Positions 6,853 to 13,411 of a DNA stretch of 13,411 nucleotides are shown piece by piece. The position numbers and the translations under genes were made by a program. Numbering within the stretch: the stretch's first letter is position 1; the number at the start of each line of letters is the position of its first letter. The stretch is from Bdellovibrionales bacterium (GTDB lineage Bacteria; Bdellovibrionota; Bdellovibrionia; Bdellovibrionales; UBA1609). Under the pieces are notes generated by a model, which saw nothing but the letters and a program-made list of their open reading frames with translations, made no database searches and was not told the DNA's origin. The stretch lies in contig JAGRAK010000021.1 of NCBI GenBank assembly GCA_020434645.1, forward strand, positions 1 to 13,411. The letters are read 5' to 3'.

Positions 6853-9033
6853 ATGGACGCACGCATCTTTGGTATCACATCTCTTGTTTTTCTTACGGCT
6901 TGGATGAGCCCTGCAAAACTGCAGCGTGTGGATTTTCGTTCGCTTAAAGCATCAGAAGTTATTGTGACTGATAAGGCATCGCCAGCTGTAGCGGCGCTCG
7001 AAGACTCACGAGAAATCTTTTTAGATGAAGCGAGATCTATAACGGTCACAAAGCCTGAAAAGTTACGATTGGTATCTATACATGATAAAAAAATAGAAGA
7101 GCCTGTATTGCCAACACATGAGGTTCGCAAACTTCAAGTGGCCATAATTTCTCAAGATCCTAGGGTCGATCATTTAGCCAAGTTAATAGCCAGTACTTTA
7201 GAAGACCCACCAGCGCCAACAGTAAGTGAGCTTGCCGAAGTGTTGGTTCGTGAAGAACTTGCGCGTCGTGATCGAACGACACGGTCAACGGATAATATTC
7301 GTGAGCTCGCAACGGCCGCCGGGCAAAGTATTATTATCGCAAAACCTGTCATTATTAATGCTGGTCGCTTTGTTAAAAAGCCAAGCCCACCGTTGAGCAG
7401 TCCTATATCTCAACGAGAATCCCCTGTTAACCCGAGAAGAGTAATAGAGCAGCCGAAATCGGCTCCGAAAAAAGATAATATTATTGCGTCAAATGATAAT
7501 TATAAGGCCACAAGCGGCAAGGATAATTTTGGAATTCTGAGCGCTGGACTAGTGCCATCAAAACCTAAGCGCTATGTTATCAGCGGGCCAATTAACTTTA
7601 GTGGTGGAGCTGCTTTTCTTGGTAATCGTAATTCAATTACAGCTCATCAAATCATTGATGGTTTATCTGTAGCGACTGGAATTATTAATATTAGAGAAGC
7701 TAGCTATGAAATTGCTGTTGATGATCTCGATGGCGAGATACTTGGAGAGTTAAGAAATCAAGACGGCCAAATTATGGGTCAGGGCCGAATAGATTTAAGA
7801 ACTATTAGCGAACGAAATGGTCAAGAAGCCCGTCTGAAAAACTTAGCCTTAGAGGTTCGCCCGGTATTTAATGGCACAAATGGCACTACAATATCTGCCG
7901 CCAGTTATGGCAAAAATAAATATATAGTATCTGACGCTAAGGTTTATGTGGCGGGCCTCTCCCGCGAGGTAGCAAAAAATAAAAAACTAAATACTTTTGA
8001 AGACGAAACGCTTTCTATGCCCTCAACTTATTTGTTACGGGGCGTACACGACAAGTTTTGGCCAACACTTTCTTTTGCTGAGAGCGGTGAACAATTTGAG
8101 TTGCGGCTATTCCCGGTAGGACTTATAGAGGCATTACTGAATTTAACTTTAACCAAATATCAGGCGCGCGAAGCTAAAAACCAAGCTGTTATTTGGGGCA
8201 GGGTTTCACTATTTGGTCGTCCAATTGAAGGCGCGAAAGTACATATTGTCGGAGACAGTCTGAATCTGCCCAACTATTTTACGGGCTTCATACCTGACAA
8301 GAGTAAGACATCGACTACAAGTCGCGGTGAATTTGCATTCACGCGAATAAAAGAAAAAGAAATTTTATTAAGAACGTCATTAAATGATAAGTTATTTTTG
8401 CCAACCCTTCTTCCAACTGAAAGTCGCCACGTCACATATGCTGATCTTGAACTAGAAGCAGATCGAAACATTGAATTAAAAAGTTATGATGCTTTTAGTG
8501 AGGCGCCACTAGAGACAACTATTCAACCAGTGGGCACAAAAGAAAATTTTTATATTCCAGAGAATGGAGTTTCGCGAGTTCAGCTAAACGTAGTAAAAGG
8601 GATGACTTTGTTTGAGTCTGATGCCGGAGAGCCATATGTTGTTTCGCGAGCCATGTTAAAGACAGGTCAATCAGAGGTGCACTTCCCCCAAGTTAAAAAA
8701 GAATGGTTGGACAATTTAAGAAGTCAGTCTTCAATACCTAAAACAGATGTTAACGAAACAGCTACGATTTCATACGTAAATGGTGATAGTTATGATGTTT
8801 TGATTGGGGATGGCGGTGGTGAAAATAATCACGTTATTATATATTTTGATTCAAATGGTGAGGTCGTAAAATCACGGCATGGTGTTGCTGGAGGTGGCTT
8901 TGCTGTATTTGGGCTGGCTCATGGTATCAATACGGTTACGATTATACCCGACCGTTCTAAAAAAGTTGTGACACAAGCATTATATGTTGATGAGTATGCG
9001 ACAAGCTTATCAAGAGTTAACTTGATGTTTTAA
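6853..9033 (+). CDS. Large exported protein with a carboxypeptidase-regulatory-like domain, unknown function
   Basis: A 726-residue protein with a signal-like N terminus (IFGITSLVFLTAWMSPAKL) and no lipobox. Residues ~30-170 are charged and mixed. About 175-205 is a Pro/Ser/Lys-rich linker. About 230-440 is rich in beta strands (ISGPINFSGGAAFLGN, YEIAVDDLDGEILGELRNQDG). About 446-505 (VIWGRVSLFGRPIEGAKVHI, then TTSRGEFAFTRI) resembles a carboxypeptidase regulatory-like or Cna-B-type beta sandwich, common in surface and periplasmic proteins. The C-terminal ~200 residues are again strand-rich, with a Gly-rich turn (GDGGGENN). I see no cysteine in the chain and no catalytic motif. ATG 6853 has AAAGG at 6842-6846. 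It is the last gene of the long operon, and its stop overlaps the end of the convergent transglycosylase. Probably a surface or periplasmic structural or adhesion protein; this is inference. Confidence 0.88.
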   Translation: MDARIFGITSLVFLTAWMSPAKLQRVDFRSLKASEVIVTDKASPAVAALEDSREIFLDEARSITVTKPEKLRLVSIHDKKIEEPVLPTHEVRKLQVAIISQDPRVDHLAKLIASTLEDPPAPTVSELAEVLVREELARRDRTTRSTDNIRELATAAGQSIIIAKPVIINAGRFVKKPSPPLSSPISQRESPVNPRRVIEQPKSAPKKDNIIASNDNYKATSGKDNFGILSAGLVPSKPKRYVISGPINFSGGAAFLGNRNSITAHQIIDGLSVATGIINIREASYEIAVDDLDGEILGELRNQDGQIMGQGRIDLRTISERNGQEARLKNLALEVRPVFNGTNGTTISAASYGKNKYIVSDAKVYVAGLSREVAKNKKLNTFEDETLSMPSTYLLRGVHDKFWPTLSFAESGEQFELRLFPVGLIEALLNLTLTKYQAREAKNQAVIWGRVSLFGRPIEGAKVHIVGDSLNLPNYFTGFIPDKSKTSTTSRGEFAFTRIKEKEILLRTSLNDKLFLPTLLPTESRHVTYADLELEADRNIELKSYDAFSEAPLETTIQPVGTKENFYIPENGVSRVQLNVVKGMTLFESDAGEPYVVSRAMLKTGQSEVHFPQVKKEWLDNLRSQSSIPKTDVNETATISYVNGDSYDVLIGDGGGENNHVIIYFDSNGEVVKSRHGVAGGGFAVFGLAHGINTVTIIPDRSKKVVTQALYVDEYATSLSRVNLMF

Positions 9034-10264
9034 GCGGCACAATAACTCGGTAGCCACGCGGCAAAAGCGCATTGTTTTTAATGGCGCTTTTTAAATCTAA
9101 ATTATAATTTAATAGTTCTGCGTCAGATAATCCGGTTTTTTGTAAGACTTGTCTGACTTTCGTAGAACGCTTTAGCTTCACAATTTGATGATTGATGGGT
9201 GCAACATTCTTATGAATTGAACTGTCATATATTTCATGATGGTATTTTTCGGCATAGAGCGCAGCTAAAAATGAAGTATAAAAATTGGCAGAAGCAAACT
9301 TAAATGACCCGCGATGATATCTCTCAACAAGGTCGGGTAGATTTGTAGTTTGAGACAACTTCAGTGCGCGCTTTATGCCGGCAGCACCATGATTATAGGC
9401 GGTTACTGCGAGAGGCCATTGTTTGAGACTGCGGTAATTTTTCTTAAAAATTTGAGCTGCCGCTTGCGAGGCCTTGAGGGGAGAGTTGCGCTCATCGATA
9501 TTTTGGCTAACTATAAGGTGTTGCTTTCCGGTGCTCGGCATAATTTGCCAAATGCCACTCGCGCCCACCTTGCTCTCGGCCTTAACATTAAAGCTACTTT
9601 CGACAAACGGTAGCCGTGTTAACTCAGTGGGAAGCCCTTGTTCTTGAAAAAACCCTTCAATAATAGGCAAATATTTTTTGCTCTCATTTAGACCAGACAT
9701 AAAAAAGTCTTTTTGCCCAAGTTGAACTCTCATGTTGTATGCGGCGGTTTTAAATACGCGGCTTCGTTTGCCTGGTATTGAGGAGAGAGCAGTATAAATT
9801 GCGTTCTCTTCGGGCGTTAAGTTTTTATAACTCTTCAGGCCTGATAGCTTCTTCAAAATATTTCTCACATTTCGAGTCTCATCTTTTACAAAGCGAACGG
9901 CTTTGTGGTGCTTTGTCCAACGATTACCAGGACGAGAAAGTATGGGTTCGGTGTCGACTACGCGATAAACTATCCAAGGATAAAGAGTGTGATGAATAAC
10001 ATGCTGATTAGAGCCGTACTGAGTGTAAACATCGAACCAAAAGGCTGTTCTGTCTTTAAGTTTTTTAGGGATTTTAAACTCATCAGAAATTCGGTTATCA
10101 GGGTCATCCAATGCGTGGGTGCGCTCGAAAGTCGAATCGGTTGTTGCGCTATTGCTAGCCGCCCAAGTTGATCCGGCTAGCGCAAGAATAGCCATGGCAG
10201 TGACAATTATTGTCGCAATACGAGTAATAAGTTTACCAAATAGATTATAGAAGGCATCATACAT
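9017..10264 (-). CDS. Lytic transglycosylase, MltD-like (SLT domain)
   Basis: An exported enzyme that cleaves the MurNAc-GlcNAc bond of peptidoglycan with formation of 1,6-anhydroMurNAc. With ATG at 10264 the protein has 415 residues: a signal peptide with a long hydrophobic core (ITRIATIIVTAMAILALAGS) and likely cleavage near TWA-A, an N-terminal region of ~170 residues, then the SLT domain. The catalytic Glu222 sits in RLPFVESSFN, followed by SKVGASGIWQIMPSTG and AVTAYNHG (289-293). The last ~55 residues (KVRQVLQKTGLSDAELLNYN, then GYRVIVPL) look like a LysM-type or MltD-tail peptidoglycan-binding module. An upstream in-frame ATG at 10318 would add 18 residues before the signal and overlap the divergent gene, so I disfavour it. 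Neither start has a strong Shine-Dalgarno. The 3' end overlaps the opposing gene by 17 bases. Predatory bacteria carry many such wall enzymes; a specific role is not shown. Confidence 0.92.
   Translation of the reverse strand: MYDAFYNLFGKLITRIATIIVTAMAILALAGSTWAASNSATTDSTFERTHALDDPDNRISDEFKIPKKLKDRTAFWFDVYTQYGSNQHVIHHTLYPWIVYRVVDTEPILSRPGNRWTKHHKAVRFVKDETRNVRNILKKLSGLKSYKNLTPEENAIYTALSSIPGKRSRVFKTAAYNMRVQLGQKDFFMSGLNESKKYLPIIEGFFQEQGLPTELTRLPFVESSFNVKAESKVGASGIWQIMPSTGKQHLIVSQNIDERNSPLKASQAAAQIFKKNYRSLKQWPLAVTAYNHGAAGIKRALKLSQTTNLPDLVERYHRGSFKFASANFYTSFLAALYAEKYHHEIYDSSIHKNVAPINHQIVKLKRSTKVRQVLQKTGLSDAELLNYNLDLKSAIKNNALLPRGYRVIVPLKTSS
9063..9092 (+). terminator. Terminator-like hairpin inside the convergent transglycosylase gene
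   Basis: The left arm AAAAGCGCATT (9063-9073) pairs with AATGGCGCTTTT (9080-9091) with one bulged G at 9083, around the loop GTTTTT, and the T-run reaches 9092. It lies 30 bases past the stop of the large exported protein and looks like a factor-independent terminator for the + strand operon. The other strand also ends in four T after the stem, so it could act in both directions. On that strand it falls inside the last codons of the transglycosylase. Folding energy was not computed. Confidence 0.6.
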
Positions 10265-10290
10265 ATTATCAATACAGGTGAGCAATATAG
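10265..10290. promoter_or_regulatory. Very short divergent intergenic region
   Basis: Only 26 bases separate the start codons of the transglycosylase (-) and the phosphoesterase (+). On the + strand, AGGTGAG at 10276-10282 is a good Shine-Dalgarno eight bases before ATG 10291. The promoters for both genes must overlap the neighbouring coding sequence. TATTAT at 10264-10269 (+) and TATATT on the - strand near 10283-10288 resemble -10 boxes, but I find no convincing -35 partner for either. Confidence 0.3.
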
Positions 10291-11790
10291 ATGCCAGATG
10301 AAAACGCCAATAATGCATTTAAATCAGCCAATTACACGGCTATAGTCAGCGATTTGCACCTCTGTGATGAAGAGCCTACACATCCCAAATTTGATCTATG
10401 GAAAAAATATAAAACCAGACAATTCTTCTTCGACGAAGAGTTCGCATTATTTCTAGAAAAAACACAAGAAATGTCTGAGGGCTCTCCAGTTGAGCTTGTA
10501 TTAAATGGTGATATTTTTGATTTCGATAGTTGTACGAGTATCCCTGTTCAACCACCCTACTATATTTCGTGGTTAGAGCGTCACCGAGGGCTGCATCCGC
10601 AAGAAGAAAAATCCTGCTATAAAATAAAAAAAATTCTTTCAGATCATGGCAAATGGGTAAGTGCTCTTAGAGAGTTTTTACTGAAGGGCAATAGGGCTAT
10701 ATTTATTATTGGTAATCATGACCTAGAATTGCATTTTAAAAGAGTCCAAGAAGAAATTCTGAGGGCTTTAGATTTGCCTGACGAAAAAAAACAACATGTT
10801 CGATTTAATGAATGGTTTTATATTTCAAATGGGGACACCATGATTGAGCACGGCAATCAATATGACCCCTATTGTATGGCTCAAGACCCAATAAATCCGT
10901 ATATCCAGAGATTTAATAGAATTGAAGTCAGGGTGCCTTTCGGCAATTTAGCGACAAAGTATCTGATTAATGGGATGGGATTTTTTAACCCACATTTAGA
11001 TGCAAATTATATTATGACTCCGAAAGAGTACGTGTTGTTTTTTTTCAAATATATATCGAGAGCGCAACCGTTTTTGCTCTTCACATGGTTGTGGGGCTCA
11101 ATTGTCACATTGGTTCAATCATTTTTGGATCGCCTTCGACCGACGATGACAGACCCACTCAGTATTGAAGACCGTGTAGAAAAGATTGCGTATAGATCGA
11201 ATGCAACGCCAAGAATGGTGCGTGAATTGAAGGAGCTTTTTGTGGCTCCAGCGGCAAGTTATCCGTCATTGATTATGAAAGAACTGTGGTTGGATAGAGC
11301 ATTTTTAATATTGGCGGTACTTGTCGTTCTCTACGTCTTGTTTTTACAAGCTGATAATATATTTAATTTATCTATTTGGTGGCTGTTCATACCCTTTTTC
11401 TTATTTATTCCGTTTTTCTTGTTCTACTCGCGATCCGTGCGATCGGTGGTGCATGAATTTAAAGAGCCGCGAGAGGATATTCTTAATTTAACTGGAATGA
11501 TTACTAAGGTGTCTAGAGTCGTGTATGGACATACACATATTGTACGTCATGAAGTCATCGGGGCAATCGAGCACTTAAATAGCGGGACTTGGTCTCCGGC
11601 ATTCTTAGATGTGGAGTGTGAGCGCCCCATTGGACAAAAAACATTTGTATGGATATCTCCCGGAGAAGATGGAGTAAGAGTTTCGAAGGTGTACCAAATC
11701 CGAAATGGTAAAGTATCTGAAGTATTTGCGACAAGTGGAGGTCGAGCGGATCGACAGAAGCAAGATCCCTCTGAGCTTGATGAGGCATAG
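10291..11790 (+). CDS. Calcineurin-like metallophosphoesterase with a membrane insertion
   Basis: A 499-residue protein with every signature of a two-metal phosphoesterase: SDLHL (Asp21, His23), GDIFDF (Asp74), GNHD (141-144), EHGNQYD (His187), and YGHTH (His414, His416) followed by NSGTW. The pattern is like that of LpxH-type hydrolases, but the substrate cannot be read from the sequence. About 225 residues separate the fourth and fifth motifs, far more than usual. This insertion holds hydrophobic stretches at ~259-279, ~337-353 and ~363-379, the last containing a tandem IPFFLF repeat. The enzyme is thus membrane-attached through an insertion between active-site elements; with no signal peptide, the catalytic domain is probably cytoplasmic. 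ATG 10291 has a good Shine-Dalgarno. It is divergent from the transglycosylase and 98 bases before the histone gene. Confidence 0.9.
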   Translation: MPDENANNAFKSANYTAIVSDLHLCDEEPTHPKFDLWKKYKTRQFFFDEEFALFLEKTQEMSEGSPVELVLNGDIFDFDSCTSIPVQPPYYISWLERHRGLHPQEEKSCYKIKKILSDHGKWVSALREFLLKGNRAIFIIGNHDLELHFKRVQEEILRALDLPDEKKQHVRFNEWFYISNGDTMIEHGNQYDPYCMAQDPINPYIQRFNRIEVRVPFGNLATKYLINGMGFFNPHLDANYIMTPKEYVLFFFKYISRAQPFLLFTWLWGSIVTLVQSFLDRLRPTMTDPLSIEDRVEKIAYRSNATPRMVRELKELFVAPAASYPSLIMKELWLDRAFLILAVLVVLYVLFLQADNIFNLSIWWLFIPFFLFIPFFLFYSRSVRSVVHEFKEPREDILNLTGMITKVSRVVYGHTHIVRHEVIGAIEHLNSGTWSPAFLDVECERPIGQKTFVWISPGEDGVRVSKVYQIRNGKVSEVFATSGGRADRQKQDPSELDEA

Positions 11791-11888
11791 CGTCACCAGC
11801 TTAAAACGAAAATATTAGGGTTTCAGATAGACTACAAGCCAAGGTTCTGCTAATCGATTAAGATCTGTTCTGACAAAGGGGGAGCAAT
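11791..11888 (+). promoter_or_regulatory. Histone gene leader with strong RBS and a perfect 10-base palindrome
   Basis: These 98 bases between the phosphoesterase and the histone gene are the longest non-coding stretch in the window. AGGGGGAG at 11877-11884, about four bases before ATG 11889, is the strongest ribosome binding site seen here and fits a highly expressed protein. TAATCGATTA at 11851-11860 is a perfect palindrome about 30 bases before the start codon, a possible operator. A promoter is expected here, but I cannot assign confident -35 and -10 boxes. Confidence 0.5.
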
Positions 11889-12083
11889 ATGGCTGACGTA
11901 CTAGTGGTAACTAGCAAAGTAAAAAAGTTTATTAAAGAAAACGGTGACTGCAATACATCATCTGAGACGATCGATGTGTTAAGCAAAGCGGTAGAGCAAC
12001 TTTGCCGCAAAGGTGTTGAGGGTGCCAAAGCTGACGGTCGTAAAACCGTTATGGCCCGCGATATCGTCATTGATCATCTCTAA
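11889..12083 (+). CDS. Bacterial single-fold histone, HBb (Bd0055)-like
   Basis: A 64-residue nucleoid protein consisting of one histone fold, with no tails. The three-helix pattern is clear: helix 1 ~8-18 (TSKVKKFIKEN), long helix 2 ~24-48 (SSETIDVLSKAVEQLCRKGV), and helix 3 after the GRKTVMARDIVIDHL end. That end is the hallmark of archaeal and bacterial histones, with Arg51 and Thr53 in the RKTV loop and Asp58 placed for the conserved Arg-Asp salt bridge. From memory it is very close to the B. bacteriovorus histone HBb, an essential, abundant chromosome-coating dimer. Two cysteines (21 and 39) are present. It has its own leader, a very strong RBS, and a large hairpin terminator beyond its end. 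It is convergent with ligA, with a gap of 15 bases. The identification as a histone is firm; the DNA-binding geometry is known only from the homologue. Confidence 0.95.
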   Translation: MADVLVVTSKVKKFIKENGDCNTSSETIDVLSKAVEQLCRKGVEGAKADGRKTVMARDIVIDHL

Positions 12084-12111
12084 TTTTAATTATTGAAATT
12101 ACGGCTGATTT

Positions 12112-12169
12112 AAAAGCGCGTTGAACTCGTCCCAATTTAATATTGGGACTCCCAGTTCGCGCGCTTTTT
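12112..12169 (+). terminator. Large two-directional terminator hairpin within the ligA 3' end
   Basis: The outer arms AAAAGCGCG (12112-12120) and CGCGCTTTT (12160-12168, then another T) pair over nine bases. Inside them GAACT (12123-12127) pairs with AGTTC (12154-12158). An inner stem CCCAAT (12131-12136) pairs with ATTGGG (12142-12147) around the loop TTAAT. It starts 28 bases after the histone stop and ends in TTTTT, so it should terminate the histone transcript. The - strand also ends in TTTT and lies just inside the last codons of ligA, so it may serve both convergent genes. Folding energy was not computed. Confidence 0.75.
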
Positions 12170-12659
12170 CTAGTTTAGAGCCGGCTTCTTCACCGGCGAG
12201 CACATAACTGGTTTTTTTGCTTACAGAAGAGGCGCTTTTCCCGCCCATTTTTTCAATGAGCTCTTTTGCTTCATCCCGTGAAACGGGCAGAGTCCCGGTG
12301 ATGACAATGTTTAAGCCGGCCAGCTTGCTATCTTTAGCAACTTGAGCGGCTTGCACTTGAATGCCGCTAGCAAGCAATTTTTCGACTTCTTTTTGAAATG
12401 ATTTGCTCTGCAAAGCGGTTGATATTGAGTGGGCAACTTTATCGCCTACTCCGTCGATTTTAATCAGCTCGTCTTCTTTTGCAGACATGAAGGCAGGTAA
12501 AGTTTCAAAGTGTAGCGCTAGGCACTTTGCGGTTTGCTCACCGACAAAGCGTATTCCAAGTGCATAGATAAATCGCGCAAGGGTTGTGTTTCGGCTACTG
12601 TTTATGCTGTCGATAATGTTAGCGGCCGATTTCTCTCCTTGGCGTTCTAGTCCGATAAT

Positions 12660-12662
12660 TTA
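12660..12662 (-). other. In-frame TAA codon inside ligA
   Basis: On the - strand the codons read GAT TAA ATT, within the LigA segment LSVD-stop-IIGLERQGEKSA. The distance to the downstream segment is an exact multiple of three, which excludes an insertion or deletion. One base change from AAA, CAA or GAA (Lys, Gln, Glu) would explain it. TAA is the ordinary stop of ftsK, dapA and the histone in this window, so recoding of TAA is unlikely. Confidence 0.85.
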
Positions 12663-13411
12663 ATCTACACTTAATTTATATAAATCTGAAAACTTAGTAA
12701 CGAGACCAGAGGCATAAAAATGGTCAACGAGCTTGTCGCCGAGTTTATCTATATTCATCGCGCGGCGAGAAACAAAGTGTTTAATTGATTCTCTTGCAAC
12801 GGCCGGGCAAAGCGTGTTTGAACATCTAGTAATGGCTTCGTCTTCGGCTTTAACTGCGGGACTTTTACATTCAGGGCAGGTGTCTGGCATTTTGTAGGGT
12901 TTGCTACTTTTATCACGCAAACTGGATACGACCTCTACTACTTCAGGAATAACATCACCAGCTCGTTGTATGATGACGGTGTCGCCAATACGAACATCTT
13001 TACGAATAATTTCGTCTTGATTATGAAGTGTAGCGTTTGTCACGGTCACTCCGCCAACGCGTACGGGGCTCATTATGGCCACCGGAGTGAGTGCTCCAGT
13101 GCGACCCACTTGGACGACGATATCCTGAATAACAGTCTTAGCTTGTTCAGGAGGAAATTTTGCAGCGGTAGCCCACCTCGGGCTGCGCGCAACGGTGCCG
13201 AGTTCTTCTTGCCGTGCCAGAGAATTCACTTTGATAACGACTCCATCAATGTCAAATGGGAGTGAGCTTCTTTTAGTTAGGACTTTATTATAAAAAGCGG
13301 TGGCAGATATAGCCGACGGGCAAATTTCTTTTAGTGAGGATGTTGGCAATCCGAATTCAGAAATTTTTGAAATAAAATCAGAATGTTTTTCAAATTTTAA
13401 TCCTTCGATGG

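Larger units (their letters stand above)
12099..13411 (-). pseudogene. ligA: NAD-dependent DNA ligase LigA, interrupted by an in-frame TAA and cut by the window edge
   Basis: LigA seals nicks in DNA using NAD+ and is normally essential. The frame is open from the right edge: the end of the adenylation domain (FDIDGVVIKVNS, KFPPEQAKTVI), the OB fold (VVQVGRTGALTPVAIMSPV), the four-cysteine zinc finger (CPECKSP with CSNTLCPA), and the start of the helix-hairpin-helix region. TAA at 12660-12662 stops it after DLYKLSVD. The same frame then continues at once with IIGLERQGEKSAANIIDSI, a second helix-hairpin-helix element (KIDGVGDKVAHSI), and a full BRCT domain ending NALLNQP. Nothing is missing or out of frame, so the lesion is one codon. 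The upstream piece alone would lack most of the HhH domain and the BRCT. The piece that could start at ATG 12488 has no visible ribosome binding site. Alternatives are a base error, a split but functional ligase, or a second ligase elsewhere. The N terminus lies outside the window. Confidence 0.8.

Noticed and set aside
9778..10171. Plus-strand open frames opposite the transglycosylase 5' half
   Set aside because: The minus strand carries a clear signal peptide and N-terminal domain of the transglycosylase; the plus-strand peptides show no domain and no ribosome binding site.
10265..10318. Upstream ATG 10318 for the transglycosylase
   Set aside because: It would place 18 extra residues before the signal peptide and overlap the divergent phosphoesterase start.
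12099..12488. Separate small BRCT protein gene starting at ATG 12488
   Set aside because: The LigA frame continues upstream of this ATG without a break to 12659, and no ribosome binding site precedes it; it is the tail of ligA.
12660..12662. Recoding of TAA as a sense codon
   Set aside because: TAA is used as the normal terminal stop of ftsK, dapA, the aldolase, the histone and ligA itself, so genome-wide reassignment is not supported.
1..13411. CRISPR arrays, tRNA or rRNA genes, insertion sequences, phage or toxin-antitoxin modules
   Set aside because: No regularly spaced repeats, cloverleaf-like sequence, transposase motifs or flanking terminal repeats were seen on either strand by eye.

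Overview
The window most likely comes from a Bdellovibrio-like bacterium (Bdellovibrionota). The strongest sign is a 64-residue single-histone-fold protein at 11889-12083 that closely resembles, from memory, the essential nucleoid histone of Bdellovibrio bacteriovorus (HBb, Bd0055). The base composition looks AT-leaning by eye, lower than B. bacteriovorus HD100, so a lower-GC relative is more likely than that strain. No search was run.

Region 1 (1-9033, + strand) is a compact run of co-directed genes. In order they are: the 3' end of an unidentified gene, the chromosome translocase ftsK, a secreted helical-repeat protein, a small LptM-like lipoprotein, dapA, dapB, a FolK-like protein lacking its metal ligands, a small transaldolase/fructose-6-phosphate aldolase, a 145-residue lipoprotein and a large exported protein. 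Several neighbours overlap or nearly touch (GTGA, TAATG and an 8-base overlap), which points to co-transcription and translational coupling. DapA and DapB catalyse consecutive steps of diaminopimelate synthesis, for peptidoglycan and lysine. FtsK handles chromosome segregation at the septum. The lipoproteins and exported proteins act in the envelope, so the run reads as a growth, division and envelope cluster.

Region 2 (9017-10264, - strand) is an MltD-type lytic transglycosylase that runs tail-to-tail into region 1 with a 17-base overlap. A terminator-like hairpin for the + strand operon lies inside its coding sequence. It is divergent, across only about 26 bases, from region 3.

Region 3 (10291-12083, + strand) holds a calcineurin-like metallophosphoesterase whose catalytic motifs are separated by a long membrane-associated insertion. 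After it, behind a 98-base leader and a very strong ribosome binding site, comes the histone gene.

Region 4 (12099-13411, - strand) is the 3' part of ligA, the NAD-dependent DNA ligase, running off the right edge. Its reading frame is intact on both sides of an in-frame TAA inside the helix-hairpin-helix domain, so the gene appears broken by a single nonsense codon (or the base call is wrong). A large two-directional terminator hairpin for the histone lies inside the last codons of ligA.

The points most worth a second look are the histone, the ligA nonsense codon, the metal-site-less FolK homologue, the split membrane phosphoesterase, and two convergent pairs that place look-alike terminators inside the opposing gene. 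No tRNA, rRNA, CRISPR array, insertion sequence or phage gene was seen. No gene-free stretch exceeds 100 bases.
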